Positions 16,063 to 25,299 of a stretch of 54,386 nt of DNA are shown here, piece by piece. The DNA is from Hydrogenobacter sp. (GTDB taxonomy: Bacteria; Aquificota; Aquificia; Aquificales; Aquificaceae): assembly GCA_023255875.1 (NCBI GenBank), contig JAGDVY010000010.1, forward strand, positions 1-54,386, in the 5' to 3' direction. A program made the translations under genes and the position numbers. The notes beneath the pieces were generated by a model that searched no databases, was not told the origin of the DNA, and saw only the letters and a list, made by a program, of their open reading frames with translations. Numbering within the stretch: the first letter of the stretch is position 1; each line of letters begins with the position of its first letter.

Positions 16063-16518
16063 TTAGCATCTTTTAAGAATGTCCCTTAGCGTCTTTTTCA
16101 TTCTTGGGAAGTGGCTACCTTTCCAAAATACATCTTGACACTTGGGACACTGGGTAAAGTCGTAGCCAAATTGGTAAACGAGAGGTGGAACCAGATCTTT
16201 TATTTTTTCCTTGTTTACAAGCTCAAGCTCGGTGTTGCAGTAGGGACACCTGCTTAGCAAAAGTGTGGGTCTTATTCGGAAGTGCTTGAGTATGAGACAT
16301 AGCTGAACCTCCCAGTCATCTCTTGGAAGGACAAGATAGCTAATTCCCCAATCTTTTAGATGCCTTTCCCACTTTCTTGATGTGGTGATAAATACTCTAT
16401 CCCCTTGTTCAACAATACTCCTTTTGTTTATGGGACCTTTGAGTACAAGAGCATCCTGACCTAAAAATCTCAGCCACTTAGCTAACTTTTCCAGGCCAGC
16501 CTCAAGTAGAAACTTCAA
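16063..16518 (-). CDS. Mut7-C RNase-domain / zinc-ribbon protein
   Basis: A 151-aa protein of the Mut7-C (DUF82) family. The N-terminal half (EAGLEKLAKWLRFLGQDALV) is the PIN-like fold predicted to be an RNase, with a conserved D/E-x4-KLAxWLRxLG start. The C-terminus has a zinc ribbon, CPYC then CPKC, ending FWKGSHFPRM, which is characteristic of the family. No substrate is known. Its start overlaps the leuC 3' end by 17 nt and its stop abuts the convergent TPR/SPOR gene with no spacer. Confidence 0.82.
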   Translation of the reverse strand: MKFLLEAGLEKLAKWLRFLGQDALVLKGPINKRSIVEQGDRVFITTSRKWERHLKDWGISYLVLPRDDWEVQLCLILKHFRIRPTLLLSRCPYCNTELELVNKEKIKDLVPPLVYQFGYDFTQCPKCQDVFWKGSHFPRMKKTLRDILKRC

Positions 16519-17788
16519 GCTCTTTTAAGCTTACTACCTCCTCAGGATGTGCTATTCTTCCAAGAACTGCGCTTGCTGCCACTACTGCGGGATTTGCCAG
16601 ATACACCTCACTTTTGGGGTGTCCCATCCTTCCAGGGAAGTTCCTATTGGAAGTAGAGATGCATCTTTCTCCTTCTGCAAGTATACCCATGTGTCCTCCC
16701 AAACAGGGACCGCAAGTAGAGACAGAAACCACACATCCAGCCTCTATGAATATGTCTATAAGACCTTCACGTAGAGCTTGTTGATAAACATTCTTTGAGG
16801 CTGGTATTACTATACAGCGCACGTAGGGGTGTACCTTTTTACCTTTAAGCACCTTTGCAGCTATCCTAAGGTCCTCTATCCTTCCGTTAGTACAAGAACC
16901 TATAAAAGCTTGATCTATGGTTATGTGGGTTGATTCGCTTACTGGGTGTACATTGGAAGGCAGGTAGGGCCATGCAACGAGAGGTTCTATCTTACCTGCA
17001 TCCCATTCATAAACTTCTAAATACTGAGCATCTGGATCGCTTTGGTAAATTTTCCAGGGTTTTTTGGCTCGTGCGGATACATACTCTATGGTCTTTTCAT
17101 CAGGGGCTATTATGCCGTTTTTACCTCCTGCCTCTATTGCCATGTTGGCGATGGTTAGCCTCTGTTCTATAGAAAGCTCTTTTATCGCTTCACCTTCAAA
17201 CTCCATGGCTTTGTAGAGAGCACCATCAACACCTATCTGCCCTATGGTGTAAAGGATAAGGTCTTTTCCTGTTACCCAAGGCTTTAGCTTTCCGTAAAAG
17301 ATGAACTTCATAGAGTGTGGGACTTTTAACCATATCTCTCCTGTAGCTAAGGCATATGCCAGATCAGTAGAACCTACACCCGTAGCAAAAGCTCCTATAC
17401 CTCCGTAAGTGCATGTGTGAGAGTCTGCACCTATGACCAAGTCTCCGGGTACAACTATACCTTGCTCAGGTAGTATGGTATGTTCTATACCTTCTCCCTC
17501 TGGAAAGAACCACTTTATCTTATGCTTTTTTGCAAACTCTCTTACCATCTTTGCCTGCTCTGCGGACTTTATGTCCTTTGCAGGCACGAAGTGAGAAAGC
17601 ACCAAAGCGACCTTATCTGGATCAAAAATCCTATCTATACCGTACTTTTCAAGGGTCTTTATAGCCAAAGGTGCGGTCACATCGTTAGCCATAGCAAGGT
17701 CTATCTTGGCGGTAATAAGCTCTCCAGGATAGACCTCCTTTTTCCCCGCGTGGTCTGCAAGTATCTTTTCCGTTATAGTCATACCCAT
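16502..17788 (-). CDS. leuC: 3-isopropylmalate dehydratase large subunit
   Basis: A 428-aa aconitase-superfamily protein that isomerises 2- to 3-isopropylmalate in leucine synthesis together with a small LeuD subunit. The [4Fe-4S] ligands are in IGSCTNGR and STCGPCLGGHMG. The substrate loop GADSHTCTYGGIGAFATGVGSTD (conserved core GADSHT) is present. At about 428 aa it belongs to the shorter archaeal/thermophile LeuC subfamily, which also includes homoaconitase-type enzymes, so broader specificity is possible. The start has AAGGAGGT embedded in the end of ftsH, 4 nt away. No leuD is in the window. Confidence 0.92.
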   Translation of the reverse strand: MGMTITEKILADHAGKKEVYPGELITAKIDLAMANDVTAPLAIKTLEKYGIDRIFDPDKVALVLSHFVPAKDIKSAEQAKMVREFAKKHKIKWFFPEGEGIEHTILPEQGIVVPGDLVIGADSHTCTYGGIGAFATGVGSTDLAYALATGEIWLKVPHSMKFIFYGKLKPWVTGKDLILYTIGQIGVDGALYKAMEFEGEAIKELSIEQRLTIANMAIEAGGKNGIIAPDEKTIEYVSARAKKPWKIYQSDPDAQYLEVYEWDAGKIEPLVAWPYLPSNVHPVSESTHITIDQAFIGSCTNGRIEDLRIAAKVLKGKKVHPYVRCIVIPASKNVYQQALREGLIDIFIEAGCVVSVSTCGPCLGGHMGILAEGERCISTSNRNFPGRMGHPKSEVYLANPAVVAASAVLGRIAHPEEVVSLKELEVST

Positions 17789-17792
17789 GCCT

Positions 17793-19670
17793 TTACCTCC
17801 TTACTAAAGATTCTTCCTGATTTTTCTTTTCAAGGTTTAGTTCTTCTTTTTTGCACTCATTTTTCACCTCAACTCCGTAAAGTTTGAGGACTTCTACAAA
17901 CTCCTCGCAAGATATGGTTTCCTTTTCTAAGAGCTTTTTCACGACAGCCTTTAGAGGCTCTTTGTAAGTCTCTATGGTTCTTTTAGTTTCTTCATAAGCC
18001 CATGTGAGTATTCTCTTTACCTCTTGATCTATCTCCCTTCTTAAGTCCTCGCTTATATCTACAGATGTAGTCATGCCTCCAAGGAAGGGATTTACTGTCT
18101 TCCTGACTGCTAAAGGTCCTACCCTTTCGCTCATTCCCCACATGGAAACCATCCTGTAGGCAAGCTCTGTTGCTCTTTGAAGATCGTTTTCCGCACCAGT
18201 AGTGATACCTTCCTTTCCATAAAACACCTCTTCTGCTGCACGCCCACCCATTAGGGTCAGTATCTTACCCATGAGGTCTTCCTTATCGTATATGTGTTTG
18301 TCATCTATGGGAAGCTGTTGAGTCACTCCCAAAGCCATACCCCTTGGTATTATGGATACCTTATGAAGAGCGTCTGAACCAGGCACCATAAGGCTCATGA
18401 TGGCGTGTCCTGCCTCGTGGTAAGCGATTTTCTCTTTCTCTTTTGGAGATATTACCATTCCTTTTCTCTCAAGGCCCATGGTAACTCTGTCTATGGCTTC
18501 TTCTATGTCCTCCATCTCTATGTAATCTTTGCCCTTTCTTGCTGCAAGAAGAGCTGCTTCGTTGAGCACATTCTCAAGGTCTGCACCTGTAAAGCCCGGT
18601 GTGGCTCTTGCTACTAGTTCTAGATCTACATTAGGAGCGAGCTTTTTGTCCTTTGCATGGACTTTGAGTATTTCGTATCTTCCCCTCACATCGGGTCTTG
18701 GTATGTATATCTGCCTATCAAATCTTCCCGGTCTTAGAAGTGCTGGGTCCAATATGTCTGGTCTGTTGGTGGCCGCTATGACTATGATGCCTTCTGATGT
18801 ATCAAAGCCGTCCATCTCCACAAGAAGCTGATTTAGGGTCTGTTCCCTCTCATCATGTCCACCACCTAAGTTTACAGCACCCCTTGACCTTCCTACCGCA
18901 TCTATTTCATCTATAAATATGATGCATGGAGCGTGTCTTTTGGCGGTATCAAAAAGATCTCTAACTCTTGCAGCACCTACTCCCACAAACATTTCAACAA
19001 AATCAGAACCAGAGACTGATATAAAGGGTACATGCGCCTCACCCGCTATAGCTTTAGCAAGGAGTGTCTTACCTACTCCCGGCTCTCCGTATAGGAGCAC
19101 GCCTTTTGGTGGCCTACCACCAAGCCTTTGGAACTTTACAGGGTCTTTTAGGTACTCAATGATCTCTTTTACTTCCTCTTTGACCTCTTCCATACCAGCC
19201 ACATGGTCTAGTGTTACCTTGGGTTTTTCATCTATGTAAACCTTTGCTCTACTTTTCCCAAAGCTAAAAGCTCTTGAGTTGGGGCTTCCACCACCGCTTA
19301 CCTGACGCATCATGTATATCCATATGCCTATAAACAAAAGAATGGGTAACCAAGATATTAAGAAGCTGATAAACCATCCGCTGTGCTCTGGAGCTGGAAC
19401 TTCAACTTTTACACCTTTGTCCATGAGTTTGCTCACTATGTCCGAGCCAGGAGGTATACCCGTCTCTATCTTCTGTCCGTCAGTGGTGACGCCTATTAGC
19501 ACATTGTCCTTTACTTTAACTTCTTTGAGCTTACCCTCTTCTGCCAACTGTAAAACCGTGTTTAGAGGGGTTTTAACTACCGTTTCCTTGCTTCCCTCAA
19601 AAAGATTAAAAGCAAGTATCATAAATCCTATTATGAGTAACCATACAAAGAGATTTTTCACCCACTGCAT
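17793..19670 (-). CDS. ftsH: ATP-dependent zinc metalloprotease FtsH
   Basis: A 625-aa membrane AAA+ protease that degrades misfolded membrane proteins and regulatory substrates. TM1 is near residues 6-24 and TM2 near 103-125, with the small periplasmic domain between them. The AAA+ Walker A is GEPGVGKT, Walker B is [11 protein letters not shown], and the second region of homology ends RPGRFDR. The zinc site HEAGH ([10 protein letters not shown]) lies in the protease domain. Length is normal. Shine-Dalgarno AGGAGGT precedes the ATG. It is 29 nt downstream of tilS, a neighbour pair found widely in bacteria. Confidence 0.98.
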   Translation of the reverse strand: MQWVKNLFVWLLIIGFMILAFNLFEGSKETVVKTPLNTVLQLAEEGKLKEVKVKDNVLIGVTTDGQKIETGIPPGSDIVSKLMDKGVKVEVPAPEHSGWFISFLISWLPILLFIGIWIYMMRQVSGGGSPNSRAFSFGKSRAKVYIDEKPKVTLDHVAGMEEVKEEVKEIIEYLKDPVKFQRLGGRPPKGVLLYGEPGVGKTLLAKAIAGEAHVPFISVSGSDFVEMFVGVGAARVRDLFDTAKRHAPCIIFIDEIDAVGRSRGAVNLGGGHDEREQTLNQLLVEMDGFDTSEGIIVIAATNRPDILDPALLRPGRFDRQIYIPRPDVRGRYEILKVHAKDKKLAPNVDLELVARATPGFTGADLENVLNEAALLAARKGKDYIEMEDIEEAIDRVTMGLERKGMVISPKEKEKIAYHEAGHAIMSLMVPGSDALHKVSIIPRGMALGVTQQLPIDDKHIYDKEDLMGKILTLMGGRAAEEVFYGKEGITTGAENDLQRATELAYRMVSMWGMSERVGPLAVRKTVNPFLGGMTTSVDISEDLRREIDQEVKRILTWAYEETKRTIETYKEPLKAVVKKLLEKETISCEEFVEVLKLYGVEVKNECKKEELNLEKKNQEESLVRR

Positions 19671-19699
19671 ATCAACCTCCTAATAAGGATTAAACATAA

Positions 19700-20671
19700 T
19701 CAACATTCTGTCCTTTGCAAGTGTAAGTAAGCTCCTTCAGACTTTAGAACTTTTCCTTCACCAAGGTAGATACTCCCCCCTTTGTCTATCAAACATAGAG
19801 CCTGCTCTATCTTTCTAAAGTCCTTTATGCCCAACCACGTGGAAAGCACTCTCCTTTGAATGGCTGGGTGTAAGGACTTTAATTCTTTTTTGCGCAGAGC
19901 CTGTCCTTCTACACATTTTTCTAAAGCCATAAGGGTTTGCTCATGGATAAATGCGTTTTCCTCTTTGAGGATATCTCTTAGTCTTAAAAAGGTAGCTTCA
20001 AGGTGTGGGTTTATGTGTTTAAGTTCTGGGACTACACGGTGTCTTATCCTGTTTCTTGCATACCCAATGTCGTAGTTGGTGCTATCTTCTACCCAACTTT
20101 CCTTTCTTGATAATACAAATGCCCTTATTTCCTCTTTAGTCACCCAATAGAGAGGTCTCACAATATCCTCTAACTTTTCATCAAACCCTGTGAGACCTTC
20201 AAGACCACTGCCTCGGACAAGCCACAGTATTATGGTTTCTACAAGGTCATTAAGGTGATGAGCGGTAGCTATTAGGTCAAATCCTTCACGATCCTTGATA
20301 CTTCTGAGTGCCTTATATCTGAGTTCTCTGGCTAAAGCTTCAAGGTTTTCCTTACTTTCTTGTGCCATTTTTTTAACTTTTAGCCTCTCAACAAATATTT
20401 CTAAGCCCTTTCTCTTGGCAAACTCCACCGCAAACTCTTCATCTTTGTCCGCATCTTCCCTTATACCGTGATTTATGTGCGCTAGGGCAATTCTTTTTAG
20501 CTTAAGAAAGTCTTTTAGTTCTATCAGAGCTAAGGTGAGAGCCACAGAGTCTATACCACCAGAGAAAGCCACAAGCACTGATGTGTTTTCAGGTAAAAGC
20601 CTCTTTTTTCTTTGAAGGGTTATGACTTTTCTGAGGAGTTGCTGAGCCATATTAACCCTTGATGAGCTCAC
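19700..20671 (-). CDS. tilS: tRNA(Ile)-lysidine synthetase
   Basis: A 323-aa TilS, an N-type ATP-pyrophosphatase that converts C34 of tRNA-Ile(CAU) to lysidine so that it reads AUA. The PP-loop SGGIDSVALT is at about residues 34-43, followed by HINHGIREDADKDE. The length matches the shorter form without the full C-terminal domain, as in Aquifex. It overlaps the pilC 3' end by 20 nt and precedes ftsH. Confidence 0.94.
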   Translation of the reverse strand: MSSSRVNMAQQLLRKVITLQRKKRLLPENTSVLVAFSGGIDSVALTLALIELKDFLKLKRIALAHINHGIREDADKDEEFAVEFAKRKGLEIFVERLKVKKMAQESKENLEALARELRYKALRSIKDREGFDLIATAHHLNDLVETIILWLVRGSGLEGLTGFDEKLEDIVRPLYWVTKEEIRAFVLSRKESWVEDSTNYDIGYARNRIRHRVVPELKHINPHLEATFLRLRDILKEENAFIHEQTLMALEKCVEGQALRKKELKSLHPAIQRRVLSTWLGIKDFRKIEQALCLIDKGGSIYLGEGKVLKSEGAYLHLQRTEC

Positions 20672-21884
20672 CCATCTTGAATATGGGTAGGTAAAGAGCT
20701 ATAAGTATGAGACCCACTATACCACCTATAAACACCATAAGGGTAGGTTCTATGAGCTTTATCATGCCTTCGACCGCTCTGTCAAACTCATCCTCGTAAA
20801 ATCTGGCTATGGTATCAAGCATCTCATCAAGCCTTCCCGTATCTTCACCTACTCTCACCATTGCTATCACAAGCTTAGGAAATATGCGCGTCTCTTCCAA
20901 AGAAGCGTACATAGGTTTTCCTTCTGTAACGCTCTTCTTTGCTCTATCAAGAGCTTCTTTTATGATGAGGTTTCCTGTAACCTGACCTGCTATATCAAAG
21001 GCTCTATCAAGGGCTACACCGCTTGTAAAGAGTGTAGCCATGGTGCGTGCAAACTTTGCCATAGAGCTTTTTAGCACAAGCTCTCCCATTTTGGGTACTT
21101 TAAGAGAAAAGGCATGAACGGACTTCCTAAAAGCGTAGTTGTTTTTGTATAGTAGTCTGAAAGCTGTGGAAAACAGTACTATAACACCTATTATAAGCAA
21201 GAGGTTATTTCTCAGGGCGTTTGAAGCATTTACCAGCATTTGGGTGGGCAAAGGAAGCTCTCCACCTAAGCTTGCATAAAGTTCAGCAAAGGTAGGAACC
21301 AAATAGTAAAGTATGCCTGTGACTATGATAGTAGCTATAACTACAACAAAGATGGGATAAAAGGAGGCACTTTTTATCTTGCTTTTTATCATTGCCATTT
21401 TCTCATAATAATCCGCGGCTCTTATAAGTGCGATATCAAGATTACCCGTTTCTTCACCTACCTTAGCGAGGCTTACCACCAGTTCTGGGAAAACCTTCGG
21501 AAACCTTCTCATGGCAGCAGAAAGAGACATACCTTCGCTTACCATTTTTGCCACTTCCTTTCCTGCTGTAGAGAGCTGTTTGTTGGGAAGCTGTTCCGCG
21601 ATTATGTTTATAGCGTCTATTATGTTAACACCTGCGTTTATCATATTGCCCAACTGCCTGCAGAATATGGATATATCCCTGTCTTTTACACCTCCAAACA
21701 GGGGAATTTCAAAGGATAGCTTTCTTCGCTCTCCTTCCTTCTTTTCGTCTAACTGTTGCACTTCAACTATGGCTAGACCCTTTTGCTGAAGTTCAGAAAC
21801 CAAAAGATCGTAACTGGGGTATGTAACCTCTTGCTCCACTAAGCTCCCATCTTCTGCAAAGGCTCTGTATCTGAAACGAGGCAT
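20652..21884 (-). CDS. pilC: Type IV pilus inner-membrane platform protein PilC (GspF family)
   Basis: A 410-aa GspF-family protein that forms the rotating inner-membrane core on which PilB and PilT act. It starts MPRFRYRAFAEDGSLVE as in PilC. Two homologous cytoplasmic helical domains (about 70-190 and 275-390, each containing the S-x4-A-x8-FP and G-E-x-G/T-G-x-L pattern) alternate with three TM segments (about 172-195, 222-245, 382-405). The start is 1 nt from the pilT stop, so the two are made together. Confidence 0.95.
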   Translation of the reverse strand: MPRFRYRAFAEDGSLVEQEVTYPSYDLLVSELQQKGLAIVEVQQLDEKKEGERRKLSFEIPLFGGVKDRDISIFCRQLGNMINAGVNIIDAINIIAEQLPNKQLSTAGKEVAKMVSEGMSLSAAMRRFPKVFPELVVSLAKVGEETGNLDIALIRAADYYEKMAMIKSKIKSASFYPIFVVVIATIIVTGILYYLVPTFAELYASLGGELPLPTQMLVNASNALRNNLLLIIGVIVLFSTAFRLLYKNNYAFRKSVHAFSLKVPKMGELVLKSSMAKFARTMATLFTSGVALDRAFDIAGQVTGNLIIKEALDRAKKSVTEGKPMYASLEETRIFPKLVIAMVRVGEDTGRLDEMLDTIARFYEDEFDRAVEGMIKLIEPTLMVFIGGIVGLILIALYLPIFKMGELIKG

Positions 21885-21885
21885 G

Positions 21886-22977
21886 TTATATGCTCCTACC
21901 TATCATTCTTTCTAACTCTTTCACATCAGGAGAATACCTAAAGGCATCTTCAAGGGTGATGAGTCCTCTCCTGTAGAGATTTGCCAGAGATTGATTCATA
22001 GTTTGCATACCCGTTTCCGCCTGACCGCTTTGCATGATGGCATAAACTTGCTGAAGTTTGTTCTCCCTTATGAGGTTTCTTATGGCTGTGTTGGGAATCA
22101 GAAGTTCATAAGCTAATACTCTGCCACCTCCCACCTTTGGCACAAGTCTTTGGGCTATAACTCCCTGAAGAACAAAGGATAGCTGTATTCTTACCTGCTC
22201 TTGCTGTGATGGAGGAAACACGTCTATGATCCTTGTTATTGTGGATATGGCGGTGTTAGTGTGGAGAGTTCCAAACACCAAGTGTCCCGTTTCTGCAGCC
22301 CTCAGAGCTATTTCTATGGTTTCTAAGTCTCTCATTTCACCAACAAGAATGACATCTGGGTCCTCTCTGAGAGCTGCTCTGAGAGCACTTGCAAAACTGT
22401 CCACATCTTCACCTATCTCTCTTTGGTTTACTATACTCTTCCTGTGTTGAAAAACATACTCAATAGGGTCTTCTATAGTTATTATGTGATGAGGAAAGTT
22501 CTCGTTGATGTAGTTTATAAGTGCTGCCAAGGTGGTAGTTTTTCCTGAACCTGTAGGACCTGTCACCAAAATTAATCCCATACTCTTATGACAAAGCTCA
22601 AGCACTTTTTCAGTAAGCCCAAGCTCTTTCACGCTCATGATTTTATAAGGAAGCCTTCTGAAAACGCCAGCTATTGAACCTCTCTGGAAAAACACGTTAG
22701 CCCTGAAACGTCCTACATCTTTAATTCCAAAAGAAAAGTCTACCTGACCTTTCTCTTCTAATTCCTTTCTGTGTCTTTCGGACATAATAGAGTAGGCAAG
22801 CTTTTGAGTCATTTCTGGTGTTAGCACAGGATATTCAGAAAGAGGCGTAATCTTTCCATCTACCCTCACGGAAGGCTTGGCACCAGGTGTAATGTGAAGG
22901 TCACTAGCATTAAGCTGTACTGTCTTTATCAAAAGATCAACAAACTTAACTTCTTGGATTTGGGCACTTGGTGTCAT
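21886..22977 (-). CDS. pilT: Type IV pilus retraction ATPase PilT
   Basis: A 363-aa hexameric secretion ATPase that depolymerises type IV pili. The PAS-like N-domain covers about 8-110 (LNASDLHITPGAKPSVRVDG). The RecA-like domain carries Walker A GPTGSGKTT (140-148), the Asp box EDPIEY, the Walker B VGEMRD and the His box. The PilT-specific C-terminal motif AIRNLIRE is present, separating it from PilB. A Shine-Dalgarno (GAGGAGGG) and a TATAAT (22995-23000 on the minus strand) precede the start, so it may also be transcribed separately from the upstream mgl genes. Confidence 0.97.
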   Translation of the reverse strand: MTPSAQIQEVKFVDLLIKTVQLNASDLHITPGAKPSVRVDGKITPLSEYPVLTPEMTQKLAYSIMSERHRKELEEKGQVDFSFGIKDVGRFRANVFFQRGSIAGVFRRLPYKIMSVKELGLTEKVLELCHKSMGLILVTGPTGSGKTTTLAALINYINENFPHHIITIEDPIEYVFQHRKSIVNQREIGEDVDSFASALRAALREDPDVILVGEMRDLETIEIALRAAETGHLVFGTLHTNTAISTITRIIDVFPPSQQEQVRIQLSFVLQGVIAQRLVPKVGGGRVLAYELLIPNTAIRNLIRENKLQQVYAIMQSGQAETGMQTMNQSLANLYRRGLITLEDAFRYSPDVKELERMIGRSI

Positions 22978-22994
22978 TTTTCCCTCCTCATTAA

Positions 22995-23000
22995 ATTATA
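22995..23000 (-). promoter_or_regulatory. Possible internal -10 box upstream of pilT
   Basis: TATAAT on the minus strand lies in the 47-nt gap between the DUF4388-like gene and pilT, 17 nt before the ATG and just ahead of a GAGGAGG Shine-Dalgarno. No clear -35 box is visible. It could give pilT-pilC expression independent of mglBA. Confidence 0.4.
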
Positions 23001-23024
23001 TTTTACAAACTTTTAAATATTGCA

Positions 23025-24290
23025 TTATACGCTTGATTTCTTGCTTGCGATTTTTCTTTCTAATATATACTTTGCTCTTGAGCGCACTATGGGATAAGGA
23101 TGATGGGAGAGCTTTCTTAGAAGTTCCAAAGCTTCTACGTGGGACATTTTACCAAGGGCATCAACTATAGCCATCAAAAGTATAGGATTTGACTCTTTAT
23201 TCGCCATGTATTCAAGTTGGGGAATAGCGGATGCGAGGTCTTTTATGCCCACCGTATGTATAACATTCATCCTCATCTCCAATACTGGATGTTCAAGACC
23301 CATAAGAAGCTTGTATTCGTATGGCATTTTGTGGAATTCCCTAAGATCATATCCACAGTTAGGACATATCTCATCCTTTTCTGATATAACGCTCCAACAG
23401 GCGGGACAAAAGTAGATTATGGAGGAGTTATCATTAGTTTTCAATACCTTTATCTTACTGCCTTCTTCTATGTAATCGTAAGGATTTAATATATCAAACC
23501 GCTTTATTTGATTGACCAAATAAGCCTCAAAAACATCCACTTCTTCATCAAAAGCGCTTTGATATATTACATATCCGTCCATAAATACCCGATAACCGTA
23601 ATCTTGCATAGATACACTTACTAAAAGTAGTGGATGTCCCATGTGCCTCTTGGATAGTTCTTGGCAGAACTCTTGTGCATCCTCTAATTTCCAAAACACG
23701 GAGACCATCTTAGGATCGGAAAGTAGAAAGCTAAGCACTATGTCTTCCAATTGGTAGAGATTTATCAGACACATATTTTCAGAAAGATTTTCTATTATCT
23801 GTTTGAGTGCCTCTGTGCCCTTTTGTTGCTCAGTTCTTGCATCTACAATCAGGCCGTTCTGTAAGAAGATATATCCCTTTTCTCTTTTTACTCTGTCTTC
23901 TATCTCTACAAATCCCGTGGTAGAAAACTCTTCTAATTTTCTGAAAAACTCCTTTATGTTAAAGCTCAGACTTTCTAAGTTTATCCATATGGGTTCTTTT
24001 TTGCATAAAGGTATTTCTGGAGATAGAGGCATTTGAAAGTGATGTATGAGAAAGTTTCTTGTGGATTTATAGAAACTGAGCATCTCAAAGTACTCAGGAA
24101 GGTCTCCCCACAGAGCACCATTGACCATTGGTAAAAAGCGCGTCTGTTCCAAAGATTGAAACACATAAAAGCCCGTTTGAAGAGAAGAGCTGTGTATCTC
24201 AAGTATCCAGCTTAAGTTCACCGCTTCTCTGTGTATGGGACCAAAAACAGGTTTAGCCTTTTTAAGAAGATCTAACAGCTCCTTCTTCAT
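23025..24290 (-). CDS. DUF4388-like / zinc-ribbon / HEAT protein, candidate MglA effector
   Basis: A 421-aa soluble protein, not a named family as a whole. An N-terminal part (1-100) is unrecognised. Residues about 105-190 follow the DUF4388/PATAN-like pattern, a helix then TTGFVEIE, then GYIFLQNGLIVDA, then KGTEAL. A central alpha/beta region (195-285) is followed by a four-Cys zinc ribbon (C295, C298, C309, C312). The C-terminal 90 residues are HEAT-like helical repeats. It overlaps the end of mglA by 29 nt and is followed by pilT, so by context it probably connects MglA-GTP to the pilus motor. Domain calls come from pattern reading and have not been checked by profile search. Confidence 0.65.
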   Translation of the reverse strand: MKKELLDLLKKAKPVFGPIHREAVNLSWILEIHSSSLQTGFYVFQSLEQTRFLPMVNGALWGDLPEYFEMLSFYKSTRNFLIHHFQMPLSPEIPLCKKEPIWINLESLSFNIKEFFRKLEEFSTTGFVEIEDRVKREKGYIFLQNGLIVDARTEQQKGTEALKQIIENLSENMCLINLYQLEDIVLSFLLSDPKMVSVFWKLEDAQEFCQELSKRHMGHPLLLVSVSMQDYGYRVFMDGYVIYQSAFDEEVDVFEAYLVNQIKRFDILNPYDYIEEGSKIKVLKTNDNSSIIYFCPACWSVISEKDEICPNCGYDLREFHKMPYEYKLLMGLEHPVLEMRMNVIHTVGIKDLASAIPQLEYMANKESNPILLMAIVDALGKMSHVEALELLRKLSHHPYPIVRSRAKYILERKIASKKSSV

Positions 24291-24801
24291 TTTTTAGAGC
24301 AGTCTTTATGGCTTCTTTTAGAGTTTCCAAAACGCCAATGCCATCTTTTGCGACTGCGGGAATCACAGGTACGCTATTAAAAGTCTCTCTTATGATTTCC
24401 AATGGAACTGCGTTTGGTACATCTCTCTTGTTTGCTTGCACTACTATCCTATCCATGCTTACAATATCCTTTATTTCATAAAAGCTTTCCATGTTTTCCT
24501 GCATGTCTCTTGAGGAGTCAAAGACAAACACAAGGGAAGATGCATGTCCAAAAAGCCAAGGTCTGAGTATTTTAAACCTCTTTTGCCCGGGTGTGGTGAA
24601 TAGAGAAACAAGAACATCTACACCTTGAATATGGGTATGAAACTTTAGCGTGAGCACATCAAGATATACGGTCCTTCCTTCCGCAGTCTGCTGATGGATT
24701 CTATCGTAAACTCTATCTTTGTAGATTTCTCTAAGCTTTTCCAAGTTGGTGGTTTTGCCAGCCATACCAAGACCGTGGTAAAGTATGCGCAGTTCCCTCA
24801 T
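24262..24801 (-). CDS. mglA: MglA-type small Ras-like GTPase
   Basis: A 179-aa bacterial Ras-like GTPase that sets cell polarity by switching between GTP and GDP forms. The P-loop is G10-x4-GKTT (GLGMAGKTT), the G3 motif is TTPGQ (70-74) with the Pro typical of MglA, and the G4 motif NKRD (125-128) is present. In Myxococcus and Thermus, MglA pairs with its GAP MglB, and here the mglB-like gene is immediately upstream with a 4-nt overlap. The downstream genes are a possible effector and pilT-pilC, pointing to control of type IV pilus polarity or reversal. Confidence 0.88.
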   Translation of the reverse strand: MRELRILYHGLGMAGKTTNLEKLREIYKDRVYDRIHQQTAEGRTVYLDVLTLKFHTHIQGVDVLVSLFTTPGQKRFKILRPWLFGHASSLVFVFDSSRDMQENMESFYEIKDIVSMDRIVVQANKRDVPNAVPLEIIRETFNSVPVIPAVAKDGIGVLETLKEAIKTALKNEEGAVRSS

Positions 24802-25250
24802 ATGGCTATGTCCTCAAATCTTATAGTGCGCGTATTTGCTTTTCTATTGCGAGCCTCTTCTAAGATGGGATATATCTCTTTCATAAGTCTCTCGGCGAAA
24901 ACCTTCACACTGCCAAGGGGCGTTTTATTAGAGAAAGAAACGAGTAGAATAAAGTCGTTTTCTGATTTATGCATATACACACTCTTGGTCTTTCCTGCTA
25001 CGTACAAAACTCTTCCACTATCAACGAGATTTTCTAAGTACTCTATGGCTCCGTTTATTGCTGCGGAGATGACTGCACTTCTATGGGATAGGGGCTTTAA
25101 GCTCTCAAGCTTTGGGGCAAAAGTTATGAGTCTTCCACCTTCATCACACAGAACGCACAGTTCCACGCCCACATTCTTGACAAAGTTTTCTAACATTAGG
25201 GAAAGTCTTTCCAGCTCTTCGTCTAAAAAGTTGTAAGAAATTATATCCAC
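24798..25250 (-). CDS. mglB: Roadblock/LC7-domain protein, MglB-like
   Basis: A 150-aa protein with a Roadblock/LC7 fold: helix about 10-25, strands VELCVLCDEGGRLITFAP, a long helix about 57-75 (SAVISAAINGAIEYLENLV), then GRVLYVAGKTKSVYMHKSENDFILLVSF and a C-terminal helix. MglB homodimers are GTPase-activating proteins for MglA, and the adjacent overlapping mglA supports that role. The start is GTG with a strong AAGGAGGT. It probably begins a transcription unit, because 49 nt separate it from the M23 peptidase gene, though no clear -10 box is seen. Confidence 0.82.
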   Translation of the reverse strand: MDIISYNFLDEELERLSLMLENFVKNVGVELCVLCDEGGRLITFAPKLESLKPLSHRSAVISAAINGAIEYLENLVDSGRVLYVAGKTKSVYMHKSENDFILLVSFSNKTPLGSVKVFAERLMKEIYPILEEARNRKANTRTIRFEDIAI

Positions 25251-25299
25251 GATCGGACCTCCTTGGTAATAACTTTAATGATGAAATGTTAAGTTTTGG

